DNA of 64,000 nt from positions 62,001 to 126,000 of the forward strand of contig NZ_JAFCLN010000012.1 of assembly GCF_018129385.1 (NCBI RefSeq). The letters run 5' to 3'. Shown in pieces: positions 17,018 to 26,365 of the stretch (within the stretch, counting starts at the first letter, position 1; the number at the start of each line of letters is the position of its first letter). The notes under the pieces are model-generated. The model was not told where the DNA came from. It saw nothing but the letters and a program-made list of their open reading frames with translations, and did no database searches. Position numbers and translations under genes: made by a program. Source of the DNA: Bradyrhizobium lablabi (lineage in GTDB: Bacteria; Pseudomonadota; Alphaproteobacteria; Rhizobiales; Xanthobacteraceae).

Positions 17018-17971
17018 TCAGGGGAGCTTCACCGGATAGGGCAAGGCCTTGCCGGCGAAATACGCATCCAGATTGGCGAGCACGCAGTCCTGCATCGCGA
17101 CATGCGATTCCAGGGTGTGGCCGCCGGTATGCGGGGTGAGCACCACGTTGGGGAACGCGGTCAGCGTATCCGGCGCGTGCGGCTCCCTGGCGTAGACATC
17201 CAGGCCGGCGCCGGCGATGACTTTTTCGGTGAGCGCGGCGACCAGCGCCGGCTGGTCGATCACCGAGCCGCGCGAGATGTTGACGACGTAACCGTCTTCG
17301 CCGAGCCGTTTCAGGATGTCGGCGCTGACGGCGTGGCGAGTGTCTTCGCCGGCGCGGACCGCGATCATCAACACGCTGCACCAATCCGCCAGCGCTTCAA
17401 GACTTTCAAAGTACCGGTACGGCACCTCGCGCTTCGTACGGCTGAAATAGCCGACCTCGGTCTCGAAGGCCGCGACGCGTGCGGCGATTTTTCGGCCGAT
17501 CTCGCCCATGCCGTAGACGCCGACCTTTCGGCCGCGCATGCCGTTTTGCGGGCGCATCATCGGCGACGGCTTTGCCCCAGCCCAGTCGCCGTTGCGCACA
17601 TATTGGTCGGCGACGGTGAGGCGGCGCACCGCCGCCAGCATCAGGGTCACCGCGATGTCGGCCACGGAAGAGGCATTTGCGCCGGGACTATTGCCGACCG
17701 CGATGTTCCGCTTCGCCGCCGCCGCAAGGTCGACGCCGTCATAGCCGGTGCCGTAGCAGACGATCGCGCCGAGCTTCGGCAGCATATCCATCGCATCGGC
17801 TCCCAGCGGCGTGCCGCCCGCCGTGATCATCGCGCGGATATCGGCGAGTTCGTCAGCGGAAAACACCTCGTTCGGCCGCCGGCCGGCGGCGTTCAGCAAT
17901 TCATAGCGCTCGCCGAAGCGCACCATCTGCGCCTTGGGGAAGCGCGAGAAAACCAGGACCTTGTCGGGCAT
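17018..17971 (-). CDS. D-isomer-specific 2-hydroxyacid dehydrogenase
   Basis: 317 residues, NAD(P)-dependent reduction of a 2-keto acid or the reverse. The nucleotide-binding motif GVYGMGEIGRKIA, the catalytic Arg in NISRGSVID, the Glu in REPHAPDT and the catalytic His in LTPHTGGH are all in order. The substrate (glyoxylate, hydroxypyruvate or other) cannot be told. It starts 24 bases beyond the rplA terminator with the strong site GAGGAGG, and it converges on the ECF41 sigma gene with 5 bases between stops. It is an outsider in the ribosomal cluster. Confidence 0.92.
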   Translation of the reverse strand: MPDKVLVFSRFPKAQMVRFGERYELLNAAGRRPNEVFSADELADIRAMITAGGTPLGADAMDMLPKLGAIVCYGTGYDGVDLAAAAKRNIAVGNSPGANASSVADIAVTLMLAAVRRLTVADQYVRNGDWAGAKPSPMMRPQNGMRGRKVGVYGMGEIGRKIAARVAAFETEVGYFSRTKREVPYRYFESLEALADWCSVLMIAVRAGEDTRHAVSADILKRLGEDGYVVNISRGSVIDQPALVAALTEKVIAGAGLDVYAREPHAPDTLTAFPNVVLTPHTGGHTLESHVAMQDCVLANLDAYFAGKALPYPVKLP

Positions 17972-17994
17972 CGGCTCAACTTCCTCCTCGACGG

Positions 17995-18027
17995 AAAAGG
18001 CGGGACCGGTTGCCCGATCCCGCCTTT
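17995..18027 (-). terminator. Terminator of the secE-nusG-rplK-rplA block
   Basis: Minus-strand hairpin with a 10-bp perfect stem (AAAGGCGGGA / TCCCGCCTTT) and 12-nt loop followed by TTTT on the minus strand, 26 bases after the rplA stop. It shows that rplA and rplJ are in separate transcription units here. Confidence 0.8.
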
Positions 18028-18052
18028 AATTCTTACGCGCAGCGCAAGGACC

Positions 18053-18745
<693 letters not shown>

Positions 18746-18751
18746 GGCCCG

Positions 18752-19180
18752 TTACCCCGCAACTTCCAGACCCATCGAACGGGCGGAGCCCTCGACCATC
18801 TTCATGGCCGCTTCAATGGTATCGCAATTGAGATCCTTCATCTTCTTCTCGGCGATCTCGCGCACCTGCGCCTTCGTCACCTTGCCGGCCTTGTCGCGGC
18901 CCGGGGCTTTCGAGCCGGACTGGATCTTTGCAGCCTGCTTGAGGAAGTGGGACATCGGCGGCGTCTTCATCTCGAAGGTGAAGGAACGGTCCGCATAGAT
19001 GGTGATGATCACCGGGATCGGGGTGTTCTTTTCTTCCTTCTGCGTCTGCGCGTTGAACGCCTTGCAGAATTCCATGATGTTGAGACCGCGCTGACCAAGC
19101 GCGGGGCCGATCGGGGGCGACGGATTGGCCGCGCCCGCCGGCACCTGAAGCTTCAGGTATCCGGTCACTTTCTTTGCCAT
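18752..19180 (-). CDS. rplK: 50S ribosomal protein L11
   Basis: 142 residues. It opens with MAKKVTGYLKLQVPAGAANP and contains the PPIGPALGQRGLNIMEFCKAFN segment next to the thiostrepton site. L11 forms the GTPase-associated centre. It sits between nusG and rplA, in the usual order. Confidence 0.99.
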   Translation of the reverse strand: MAKKVTGYLKLQVPAGAANPSPPIGPALGQRGLNIMEFCKAFNAQTQKEEKNTPIPVIITIYADRSFTFEMKTPPMSHFLKQAAKIQSGSKAPGRDKAGKVTKAQVREIAEKKMKDLNCDTIEAAMKMVEGSARSMGLEVAG

Positions 19181-19312
19181 GTATCACTCCTGTTGTGCCG
19201 GGTTTTGACGCCGGCGGTTTCAGGTTCGTGGTTCGGATCGAAAGCGGCTGGCAACCGCCCTCTTCCTCCCACGGCCTCTTGCTACGCGAGGACAAACCTC
19301 ACGCAATTACGA

Positions 19313-19864
19313 TCAGACCTTCTCGACCTGACCGAATTCCAGTTCGACCGGCGTTGCGCGGCCGAAGATCGACACGGCGACCTTCACGCGCGAGCGGCCC
19401 TCGTCGATTTCCTCGACCACACCCGAGAACGAGGCGAACGGGCCGTCGGCCACGCGCACGTTCTCGCCGATCTCGAACGACACCGATGCCTTCGGGCGCT
19501 CCACGCCTTCCTGCACCTGGTGCAGAATGCGCATGGCCTCGGCTTCCGAAATCGGCATCGGCTTGTTTTCCGCGCCGAGGAAGCCGGTCACCTTCGGCGT
19601 GTTCTTGATCAGGTGAAACGCCTCATCGGTCAGCTTCATCTTCACAAGGACGTAGCCGGGGAAAAACTTGCGCTCGGCATCGATCTTGCGGCCGCGGCGG
19701 ACTTCCGTGACCTTTTCGGTCGGCACCAGCACCTGCTCGAACAGCTCCTCGAGCCCGCGCTGCTTGGCCTGTTCGCGGATCGATTCGGCGACCTTCTTCT
19801 CGAAATTCGAGTAGGCGTGGACGATGTACCAGCGCTTGTCCATGAGTTGCGTTCCGGCGCTCAT
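19313..19864 (-). CDS. nusG: Transcription termination/antitermination factor NusG
   Basis: Up to 183 residues. The NGN domain opens with KRWYIVHAYSNFEKKVAESI, and the C-terminal KOW domain contains VRVADGPFASFSGVVEEID. It binds RNA polymerase and links it to Rho or the ribosome. The ATG at 19864 overlaps the secE stop by one base (TGATG), which favours coupled translation from there; an internal ATG at 19843 (MDKRWYIV) is the alternative. Confidence 0.98.
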   Translation of the reverse strand: MSAGTQLMDKRWYIVHAYSNFEKKVAESIREQAKQRGLEELFEQVLVPTEKVTEVRRGRKIDAERKFFPGYVLVKMKLTDEAFHLIKNTPKVTGFLGAENKPMPISEAEAMRILHQVQEGVERPKASVSFEIGENVRVADGPFASFSGVVEEIDEGRSRVKVAVSIFGRATPVELEFGQVEKV

Positions 19865-20055
19865 CAGCGGATGCCCAGGAGGAAGGTAACGAAATAACGG
19901 ATGATCAGGTCCGCGGCGAAGAAGAAGATCGAAGCCAGCGTCACCATGACGAACACCATGATGGTGGTGATGGTCACCTCGCGGCGTGTCGGCCAGGTGA
20001 CCTTGGAGGCCTCCGAGCGCACTTCCTGGAGGAACTTGAACGGGCTGATCGCCAT
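19864..20055 (-). CDS. secE: Protein translocase subunit SecE
   Basis: 63 residues: an amphipathic N-terminal part (MAISPFKFLQEVRSEASKVT), the conserved WPTRREV and a single membrane helix, the minimal SecE of alphaproteobacteria. It clamps SecY in the translocon. I start at 20055 because sequence further upstream is not SecE-like. It follows tRNA-Trp and precedes nusG, as in most bacteria. Confidence 0.97.
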   Translation of the reverse strand: MAISPFKFLQEVRSEASKVTWPTRREVTITTIMVFVMVTLASIFFFAADLIIRYFVTFLLGIR

Positions 20056-20324
20056 CTTGAGGGGTCCGCGTCGGTCGTGAGACGAAATTAGGTGTTTAAG
20101 GGAATCCGAACAGCCGACGTTTGCCCAGCCCTCTGTCGTGAAGGATGAGCCGGAAAAGCGGGCTCGATTGTTCGGGGATTTCAAAGCCGCGCCGGATATC
20201 CGCATTTAGCGGGCCGGCTACAGGTTGGCGGCTATGTACTGCCCCGGGGGCGAAAGGTCAAGGTATCGTGAGGCGGCCGCGACGAATGGCGCCGGTTCAG
20301 ACCGATCAAAATCAAGGATTTAGC
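20056..20324 (-). other. tRNA-Trp to secE spacer
   Basis: No gene is seen. It should carry the secE-nusG-rplKA promoter unless that block is co-transcribed with tRNA-Trp. I see no clear -35/-10 pair or terminator. Confidence 0.5.
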
Positions 20325-20400
20325 TGGCAGGAGTGGCAGGGCTCGAACCTGCGACCCCCGGTTTTGGAGACCGGTGCTCTACCAATTGAGCTACACTCCT
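20325..20400 (-). tRNA. trnW: tRNA-Trp (CCA)
   Basis: A complete 76-base cloverleaf with encoded CCA end: acceptor AGGAGTG/CACTCCT, D-arm GCTC/GAGC, anticodon loop CTCCAAA giving anticodon CCA, T-loop TTCGAGC. It lies upstream of secE in the same direction. Confidence 0.97.
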
Positions 20401-20484
20401 ACAGGAACCGGCATTGCTGCCGATTCAGGCGCTTTGAAGCATAGGCCATGCCCAGATTGCAAGGGCGAAGCCGCCGGCCGGCCT

Positions 20485-21105
20485 TCAACTCGTCTTACGG
20501 ATCAGCCAGTCGCGGTAGTTCTGCCCGTAGCGATCGGCCACCTGCTGGGCGACGCTCTTCGTATTGGCGCTGTCGATCGCGGCCTGCACGATGACGCCGC
20601 CCACCCCCTGCCCGGTATACAGCAGCGCCTGCAGGTCCGGATGCGAAATGATCACTGCGCCGGTTCGCGCATCGACCAGATTGGCATCCGCCATCATGCC
20701 GCGGTGCCCCCCGATCAGGATGCGCTGCACCGCCCCTGCCACGATGAAATTCTTGACGACGATCTCGAGCCGCACGGGCCTCGTGCCGGTGAGTGCACCT
20801 CCCATTGCGAATTCGACGGCGGACTTGATCTGCGGCGCCAGCGCGTTTTGCACGTAGGCCTTGCCTTCCGGCGTGTTCGCCGCCGCTGTGAGCTCGTGGT
20901 CGGGAATCGACTTGGCTGCCGCGTAGGCGCGGATACCGTCCTCCCACTGCACGGTGGCTTCCGGCGTATAGCTGACCGTCACGGCCGTCAGCTTCATGCT
21001 CGAAATATCGTTCGCCGTCAGCGAATTCTCGACGGTCTTGCAGCCCGCAAGCGCGAGCGCCGCCCCAAGCACGGCAAGCCGTGCCAGCCCCAACAATGTC
21101 CCCAC
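20485..21105 (-). CDS. Predicted lipoprotein of unknown function
   Basis: 206 residues with a clear lipoprotein signal: a hydrophobic stretch ending ALALAGC, with the lipobox Cys at residue 22. The mature part is soluble-looking, with alternating strands and helices and a central Gly-rich segment (GQGVGGVIVQAAID). I do not recognise a family. Expected location is the periplasmic face of the inner or outer membrane. It diverges from the serine hydrolase gene at 21299. Confidence 0.82.
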   Translation of the reverse strand: MGTLLGLARLAVLGAALALAGCKTVENSLTANDISSMKLTAVTVSYTPEATVQWEDGIRAYAAAKSIPDHELTAAANTPEGKAYVQNALAPQIKSAVEFAMGGALTGTRPVRLEIVVKNFIVAGAVQRILIGGHRGMMADANLVDARTGAVIISHPDLQALLYTGQGVGGVIVQAAIDSANTKSVAQQVADRYGQNYRDWLIRKTS

Positions 21106-21298
21106 GCAGTACCCCTGTCCCCACAGACTTCGCTACCACCCATAATTGTCCGGGAGGAATTACGCAACGCCCCTTGCCGGTTTTCGCGCGGGTCTGCGAT
21201 GGGGACAGCGATGCCGTGCAGGAAATGCGCTGTTCAAGCCACGCCTTCTGCGTCAGACTTTGTCCCAAGCTGGAACAACAGCAGCATTGGGAGAGACC

Positions 21299-22519
21299 AT
21301 GAACGCGCAAGTCGCCGCCAGACAGGCATCCGCCCCGCAGACCCCATCCCTGCCGCAGGCCAAGCCTGATACGATCGGGCTTTCCGCCGCGCGGTTGCAG
21401 CGGATGTCGGATGCCTTCAAGCGGGAGGTCGACAAGGGCACCCTGCCCGGCGCGACCGTGCTGGTCGCCCGCAAGGGGCAGATCGGCTGGTTCGACGCCA
21501 TCGGCCGGCAAGCCCCCGGCGGCGCGCCGATGGCGCAAGACAGCATTTTCCGCATTTTCTCCATGACCAAGCCGATCGTCTCGGTTGGCATCATGATGCT
21601 GGTGGAGGACGGGCACTTCATCCTCAGCGATCCCGTCGCAAAATTCATTCCCGAGTTCGCTGGCCTCAAGGTCGGCGTCGAGAACAACGGCAAGCTTGAC
21701 CTCGTGCCTTTGAAGCGGCCGATGACAGTGCAGGATCTGCTGCGCCACACCTCCGGCCTCACCTACGACCACACCGGCAATGGCCCGGTGCAGCAGCTTT
21801 ATCAGCAGTCGCGGCTGCGCAGCCGCAAGATCACCAATGCCGAGCACGCGGCCATGATCGCGGAGATGCCGCTGATCTGCCAGCCGGGCGAGGCGTGGAA
21901 CTACAGCCGCTCCACCGACGTGCTCGGCCGCATCATCGAGGTCGTCAGCGGCAAGACTCTCGGCGCGTTCCTGACCGAGCGCATCCTGGCGCCGCTGCAA
22001 ATGGCGGAGACCGCCTTCCATACCAGTGAAGCCAATGCCGGCCGTCTCGCCGAGCCGTTCGCGACCGATCCGTGGAATGGCGACAAGGTGCAGCTCTTCA
22101 ATATGCTGGAGAAGCCGGCGATGGAATCCGGCGGCGGCGGGCTGGTGTCGACCACGATGGACTATGCACGCTTTGCGGCGATGCTGGCCGGCGGCGGCGC
22201 GCTCGACGGCACCAGGATCATCGGCCGCAAGACGCTGGAGCTGATGGCGTCGAACCATCTCGGGCCGAACGTCAAGGTCGACTCGCCGCTGATGCCGGCA
22301 GGTCACGGCTTTGGTCTCGGCTTTGCAGTGCGCACGCAGGCTGGGCTCGCGCCGTTCACGGGCTCGCCCGGTCAGTATTTCTGGAGCGGGATGGCGGGTA
22401 CGTTCTTCTGGATCGATCCGGCCGAGGACCTGTTCGCGGTGTTCATGATGCAGGGACCGGGACAGCGCGAGTATATTCGCTCGATGCTACGGAATGCGGT
22501 GTACGCGGCGGTGGAGTGA
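21299..22519 (+). CDS. Serine hydrolase of the beta-lactamase (class C/EstB-like) family
   Basis: 406 residues. The active-site SxxK is seen as SMTK (about residue 88), the Tyr motif as YSRS, and the third motif as HGFGLGF. No signal peptide is visible, so an esterase or lipase-like cytoplasmic enzyme is more likely than a true beta-lactamase. The ATG at 21299 has GGGAGAG just upstream. A second member of this family is encoded at 51253-52389. The substrate is unknown. Confidence 0.9.
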   Translation: MNAQVAARQASAPQTPSLPQAKPDTIGLSAARLQRMSDAFKREVDKGTLPGATVLVARKGQIGWFDAIGRQAPGGAPMAQDSIFRIFSMTKPIVSVGIMMLVEDGHFILSDPVAKFIPEFAGLKVGVENNGKLDLVPLKRPMTVQDLLRHTSGLTYDHTGNGPVQQLYQQSRLRSRKITNAEHAAMIAEMPLICQPGEAWNYSRSTDVLGRIIEVVSGKTLGAFLTERILAPLQMAETAFHTSEANAGRLAEPFATDPWNGDKVQLFNMLEKPAMESGGGGLVSTTMDYARFAAMLAGGGALDGTRIIGRKTLELMASNHLGPNVKVDSPLMPAGHGFGLGFAVRTQAGLAPFTGSPGQYFWSGMAGTFFWIDPAEDLFAVFMMQGPGQREYIRSMLRNAVYAAVE

Positions 22520-22545
22520 GGCGTTAGCTCTCGCCTCCACTCAGT

Positions 22546-22646
22546 CGTCATGCCCGCGAAGGCGGGCATCCATTACGCGGCGGCTTCTCGGCTCTATCAC
22601 TACCGTCTCCGGAATACTGGATCGTCCGCCTTCGCGGACGATGACG
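22546..22646. repeat. Paired-palindrome intergenic repeat, type A copy 1
   Basis: Two hairpins, GCCCGCGAAGGCGGGC and GTCCGCCTTCGCGGAC, about 60 bases apart with CGTCATG and GATGACG outer ends. A related unit lies at 29804-29908. It looks like a REP-type non-coding element and may also end transcripts of the flanking convergent genes. Confidence 0.8.
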
Positions 22647-22672
22647 GTTGTGTGTGAGGCGATCACCGTCGC

Positions 22673-23440
22673 TCAACTAATGGTCGCCCCGCCATCGATC
22701 ACGATCGTCTGTCCCGTCATAAAGTCCCCTGCCCGCGATCCCATCAGTACGGCGGCGCCGGCGATCTCGTCGGGGACGCCGATGCGCAGGAGCGGCGAGC
22801 GCGCGGTGGAGGCCTTCAGCGTGTCCGGATTGTCCCACAGCGCTTTGGCAAAGTCGGTCTTGATCAGGCCGGGCGCGATGCAGTTCACGCGAATATTGTG
22901 CTTGCCGTATTCGCAGGCGAGATTGCGCGCGAGCTGCATGTCGGCGGCTTTCGAGATCGCGTAGGCGCCGAGCACGGTCGAACCCTTCAGCCCGCCGATC
23001 GAGGACACGATGATGATCGAGCCGTCCTTGCGCTCGATCATCTGCGGCACCACCATCGAGATCAGCCAGTTGTTGGCGACGATGTTGTTATCGAGGATTT
23101 TCCGGAACTGGTCGTCGGAGATGCCGCCGAGCGGTCCGTAATAAGGATTTGAGGCGGCGTTGCAGACCAACACGTCAATCTTGCTGAACGCGCGGTTGCT
23201 CTCGTCGACGAGGTTTTGCAGGTTCTCCTTTGACGAGATGTTGGCCGCGATCGCGACCGCCGTGCCCTTGCCGAATTTGTCATTGATCGCTTTGGCCACC
23301 TGATCGCAGACGTCGGCCTTGCGCGAGGAGATCACGACTTTTGCGCCGTGCTCGGCCATGCGCTCTGCGATGGCGAGGCCAATACCGCGCGTCGAGCCGG
23401 TGATGACGGCGACCTTCCCCTTCATGTCGAACAGGCTCAT
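22673..23440 (-). CDS. SDR family oxidoreductase
   Basis: 255 residues, classical short-chain dehydrogenase. The cofactor motif TGSTRGIG (near residue 15), the NAA-type segment (VCNAASNPYYG) and the catalytic YAISK are present; the end (TGQTIVIDGGATIS) is typical. The true start is MSLFDMKGK at 23440, preceded by GGGAGGAAA; an open frame continues far upstream but reads through a repeat and the next gene. It follows the histidine phosphatase gene in the same direction and may work on the same hydroxyacyl or sugar-like substrate. Confidence 0.93.
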   Translation of the reverse strand: MSLFDMKGKVAVITGSTRGIGLAIAERMAEHGAKVVISSRKADVCDQVAKAINDKFGKGTAVAIAANISSKENLQNLVDESNRAFSKIDVLVCNAASNPYYGPLGGISDDQFRKILDNNIVANNWLISMVVPQMIERKDGSIIIVSSIGGLKGSTVLGAYAISKAADMQLARNLACEYGKHNIRVNCIAPGLIKTDFAKALWDNPDTLKASTARSPLLRIGVPDEIAGAAVLMGSRAGDFMTGQTIVIDGGATIS

Positions 23441-23488
23441 CGATTTCCTCCCAGTTATTTTCCGGCTGCGCCGGTGTTTTTTATTTAA

Positions 23489-23570
23489 CGTCATTCCGGG
23501 GCGATGCGAAGCATTGAACCCGGAATCTCGAGATTCCGGGTTCGGCTCTGCGAGCCGCCCCGGAATGACG
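23489..23570. repeat. Palindromic intergenic repeat, type B
   Basis: An 82-base imperfect palindrome bounded by CGTCATTCCGGGGC and GCCCCGGAATGACG, with an inner hairpin CCCGGAATCTCGAGATTCCGGG. It fills the space between two same-strand genes and ends one base before the histidine phosphatase stop codon. Confidence 0.85.
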
Positions 23571-23571
23571 G

Positions 23572-24279
23572 TCAAGCGAGCTTCTTCTCCGGATTCACTT
23601 CCGGCCCCGCGAGCTGATGCATGGCCGCGTGCCTGGGGTCTGCGATCCAGGGCTGCTGGTTGACCATCGGAAATCGCCAGATGCTCTTGCCGGGAGTCGC
23701 AAAGTGGTCGAGCCGCGTCACCGAGACATTGTCGATGTCGAAGGCAAGACCCGTTTCCAGCAGGCCGCCGAGGGCGAGAGCCACGGCCGCCCTGATCGTT
23801 CCGCCATGGGCGACCGCGATCACATCCCTGCCCGCCTGCTCGGCGTTGATGCGCTCGATCGCACCGCGGGTGCGGTTGTAGAGGTCCATAAAACTTTCGC
23901 CGCCGGGCGGCGGCTCGTTCACATCGGCGAACCAGTGGCTGCCGGGTGGGCGGCTGGCGATGAACGCCTTGCGGTTCATGCCCTGCCACTGTCCAAGATT
24001 CTGTTCGGCGAAGGCGGCGATGTGAGTCATGACGGCCGGCTTGGGGAAGCCGGCGGCCCAGATCGCTTCGGCGGTCTGGTGCGTGCGTTTCAAATTGCTC
24101 GAGAACCACACCGCGTGGTGCGGCAGGATTTTTGCGACGGCCTCGAACACTTCAATGTCCCCGCAATCGCATTCGATGTCCTGCTGGCCGTAGATGTTGC
24201 CGCCGTCGCTGCGCACCGGCGCGTGGCGTATCCACCACCAGCGGGTGATGATGACATCGGAGTTGTTGCTATTGGACAT
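23572..24279 (-). CDS. Histidine phosphatase (phosphoglycerate-mutase-like) family protein
   Basis: 235 residues. WWWIRHAPVRS near residue 14 carries the phospho-accepting His (RHA in place of the commoner RHG), and VAHGGTIRA near residue 160 carries the second His. The fold serves phosphatases and mutases of many small molecules (for example alpha-ribazole phosphate), so the substrate is open. It is just upstream of the SDR gene, with a repeat between them. A phosphotransferase gene lies 6 kb away. Confidence 0.88.
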   Translation of the reverse strand: MSNSNNSDVIITRWWWIRHAPVRSDGGNIYGQQDIECDCGDIEVFEAVAKILPHHAVWFSSNLKRTHQTAEAIWAAGFPKPAVMTHIAAFAEQNLGQWQGMNRKAFIASRPPGSHWFADVNEPPPGGESFMDLYNRTRGAIERINAEQAGRDVIAVAHGGTIRAAVALALGGLLETGLAFDIDNVSVTRLDHFATPGKSIWRFPMVNQQPWIADPRHAAMHQLAGPEVNPEKKLA

Positions 24280-24349
24280 CGCTCGAAAAACCCTTCAATA
24301 GAGGTGTGTGTCCTACGTCAGAGCATACTTCGTCTCAAGTGACTTTGAC

Positions 24350-24368
24350 GTTTGAAATCTTGTTTGAA
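24350..24368. promoter_or_regulatory. Direct repeat of GTTTGAA upstream of the SDR gene
   Basis: GTTTGAA occurs at 24350-24356 and again at 24362-24368, 12 bases apart (just over one helical turn), about 50 bases before the start at 24415. The same heptamer forms the inverted pair in front of the TetR gene (32413-32443). It is a candidate operator only. Confidence 0.3.
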
Positions 24369-24414
24369 TTCCGTAAGGCGGCAAGCGCCAACGCAAACGA
24401 TCCGGGAGAAACAA

Positions 24415-25200
24415 ATGGGCCGCCTTGAAGGCAAATCCGTCATTATCACCGGCGCAGGCAGCGGCATCGGCCGCGCCGCATCGCTGCTGTTCACGAAGGA
24501 AGGCGCAAAACTGATCGCGGTCGACAAGACCGAGGGCGTGAAGGAGACCGCAAGGCTCGTGAGCGATGCCGGCGGCACCGTGGAAGCCGTGATGGCCGAT
24601 GCTGGTTCCGAGAGCGACGTGAAGGCCTTCATCGACAAGGCGGTGTCGAAATACGGCAAGCTCGATGCGATCTGGGCCAATGCCGGCATCAGCGGCGGGC
24701 TGGTGCCGCTCTCCGAGCAGACGCCCGAACACTGGCAGGAAGTGCTGCGCGTCAACCTGATCGGGCCGTTTTTGGCGATCAAGCATTCGATCCCGCATAT
24801 GACGAAGCAAGGGCACGGCTCGATCATCTGCACGGCGTCGGTCGCGGGCCTGAAGTCTGGCGCCAGCGGCCATCCCTACGGCGCCAGCAAGGCCGGCGTG
24901 ATCAGCCTGGTGCAGACCACCGCCTACTCGCTGTCGGGCACCGGCGTGCGCATCAACGCGGTGTGTCCGGGCCTGATCGAGACCGGCATGACCAAGCCGG
25001 TGTTCGACCGTGCCAAGGAGCGCGGCACGCAGGACAAGATCGGCCAGCTCAATCCGCTCAAGCGCGCAGGCCAGCCGCATGAACTGGCGGCGATGGGCCT
25101 GTTCCTGGCGAGCGATGAAGCGTCGTATGTGAATGGTCAGGCGATCCCGGTGGATGGCGGGCTGACGGCGTCGATGCCGTATACGGGGAAGCCGGTTTAG
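24415..25200 (+). CDS. SDR family oxidoreductase
   Basis: 261 residues, classical short-chain dehydrogenase: TGAGSGIG cofactor loop, WANAGISGG, catalytic PYGASK, and the ending YVNGQAIPVDGG. The start at 24415 (MGRLEGKSV) has GGGAGAAACAA in front. It diverges from the histidine phosphatase gene with a short spacer that holds a GTTTGAA direct repeat. The substrate is not determined. Confidence 0.93.
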   Translation: MGRLEGKSVIITGAGSGIGRAASLLFTKEGAKLIAVDKTEGVKETARLVSDAGGTVEAVMADAGSESDVKAFIDKAVSKYGKLDAIWANAGISGGLVPLSEQTPEHWQEVLRVNLIGPFLAIKHSIPHMTKQGHGSIICTASVAGLKSGASGHPYGASKAGVISLVQTTAYSLSGTGVRINAVCPGLIETGMTKPVFDRAKERGTQDKIGQLNPLKRAGQPHELAAMGLFLASDEASYVNGQAIPVDGGLTASMPYTGKPV

Positions 25201-25226
25201 TCCCGGCCGTTGCCGCAACAACAGGC

Positions 25227-25348
25227 GTCGTCCCTGCGAACGCAGGGACCCATAGCCCCAGTCGGTTGTTGTTGAAGCAAAGCCGTCTGCCATCTTGATC
25301 TTACCATTTCCGCCGCGGCGTATGGGTCCCTGCGTTCGCAGGGACGAC
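25227..25348. repeat. Palindromic repeat with 28-bp perfect terminal inverted repeats
   Basis: The two ends (25227-25254 and 25321-25348) are exact inverse complements over 28 bases, and each arm itself folds as GTCCCTGCGAACGCAGGGAC. The 66-base middle is not coding. It resembles small non-autonomous palindromic elements of this genus. Confidence 0.85.
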
Positions 25349-25950
25349 GTGGAAGAGAATATGGGCTCGCGTTCTCGCGGCATGTTTTTGCCCGAGCTTT
25401 CAAATTCATCGCGCCTCCAAAGATAGAGGGCGCAGGGAATGCCGGGTGCGCGCTGCACCCGAGGTCTCGTGTGCGCTGCTTGCGCATCAAAAAACTGCAC
25501 ACGAGCATACAGGTGAGCGGAGGCAGTCCGACATCCCCTGCGCAATGGCTTTACGACTTATATCGCGCTCTCCCTGGTGAGCGGGCTTGTTGTCACCATC
25601 GCCTGCGGGATTGCTCCCGCCGACTTAACGCCAGCGTCGCGGCGCCAGGACCACACGACTTCGCCGTACGCCCTTGCCCAGTCGTCTGCTGAACAAGCGC
25701 GTCCACCGCATCCCATCCCAACGTTTGGTGGCGATGGCCAACGCCCCTCCTTGGGGATGAGGTGGCCCTGTTATAATTCTGATTTGCCGAATTTGGCCAG
25801 CGGAATATTTTTTATTTCGGGGCTTGACATTTCTTCCGAAAATCAGAAGTTGATTTGCCCGTCGGGTCATGGCTTTCTTGTAGCGCTCAGTCGACCGGGT
25901 TGCCGACAGCCGCCGCCAGGTCCTCAGCCTGTCACCTTGCAAGAGCGCCC
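25349..25950. other. Long intergenic region, probably decayed sequence
   Basis: About 600 bases without a convincing gene. It contains one hairpin (CTCGTGTGC at 25466-25474 with GCACACGAG at 25497-25505) and an AT-richer part (25770-25860) just before the DUF2200-type gene that could hold its promoter. The piece 25430-25700 looks like a degenerate repeat remnant, but I cannot name it. Confidence 0.45.
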
Positions 25951-26316
25951 ATGACAAAACACCGCATCTACACAACGAGCCTCGCAAGCGTCTATCCGCT
26001 TTACATCGCGAAAGCAGAGAAAAAGGGACGCACGAAGGCAGAAGTGGATCAGGTTATCTGCTGGCTGACAGGCTACAGCCGGAGGGCGTTGGACACTCAT
26101 CTGAGAAAACAGACTGATTTTGAAACGTTCTTTGCGAAGGCCCCCGCAATAAATCCGTCGCGAGCACTGATCAAAGGCGTGGTTTGCGGTGTTCGCGTCG
26201 AGGACATCAAGGAGCCGACCATGCGGGAGATTCGCTATCTGGATAAACTGATCGACGAATTGGCGCGAGGAAAAGCAATGGATAAAATCCTGCGAGGAAA
26301 CGATCCCGGGCTATGA
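25951..26316 (+). CDS. DUF2200-like protein
   Basis: 121 residues. The start MTKHRIYTTSLASVYPLYIAK, the segment AEVDQVICWLTGYS, and the ending with MREIRYLDKLIDELARGKAMD match the DUF2200 family of small cytosolic proteins of unknown function. I chose the ATG at 25951. It stands alone after a long non-coding stretch and converges on the cyclase gene. Confidence 0.85.
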   Translation: MTKHRIYTTSLASVYPLYIAKAEKKGRTKAEVDQVICWLTGYSRRALDTHLRKQTDFETFFAKAPAINPSRALIKGVVCGVRVEDIKEPTMREIRYLDKLIDELARGKAMDKILRGNDPGL

Positions 26317-26365
26317 GACTCGGCTGCGATCCGCTGGCGACAAGCAGGCGCCGTTGCGGGACACC

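Noticed and set aside
20495..22306. A 603-codon minus-strand frame across two genes
   Set aside because: It is opposite the serine hydrolase and out of frame with the lipoprotein; no motif.
21299..22519. Beta-lactamase resistance gene
   Set aside because: SxxK and related motifs are those of the wider serine-hydrolase family; no signal peptide and no ampR-type regulator nearby.
22673..24109. One continuous 478-codon frame joining an SDR to upstream sequence
   Set aside because: Only the last 255 codons are SDR. The upstream part reads through a palindromic repeat and the wrong frame of the histidine phosphatase gene.
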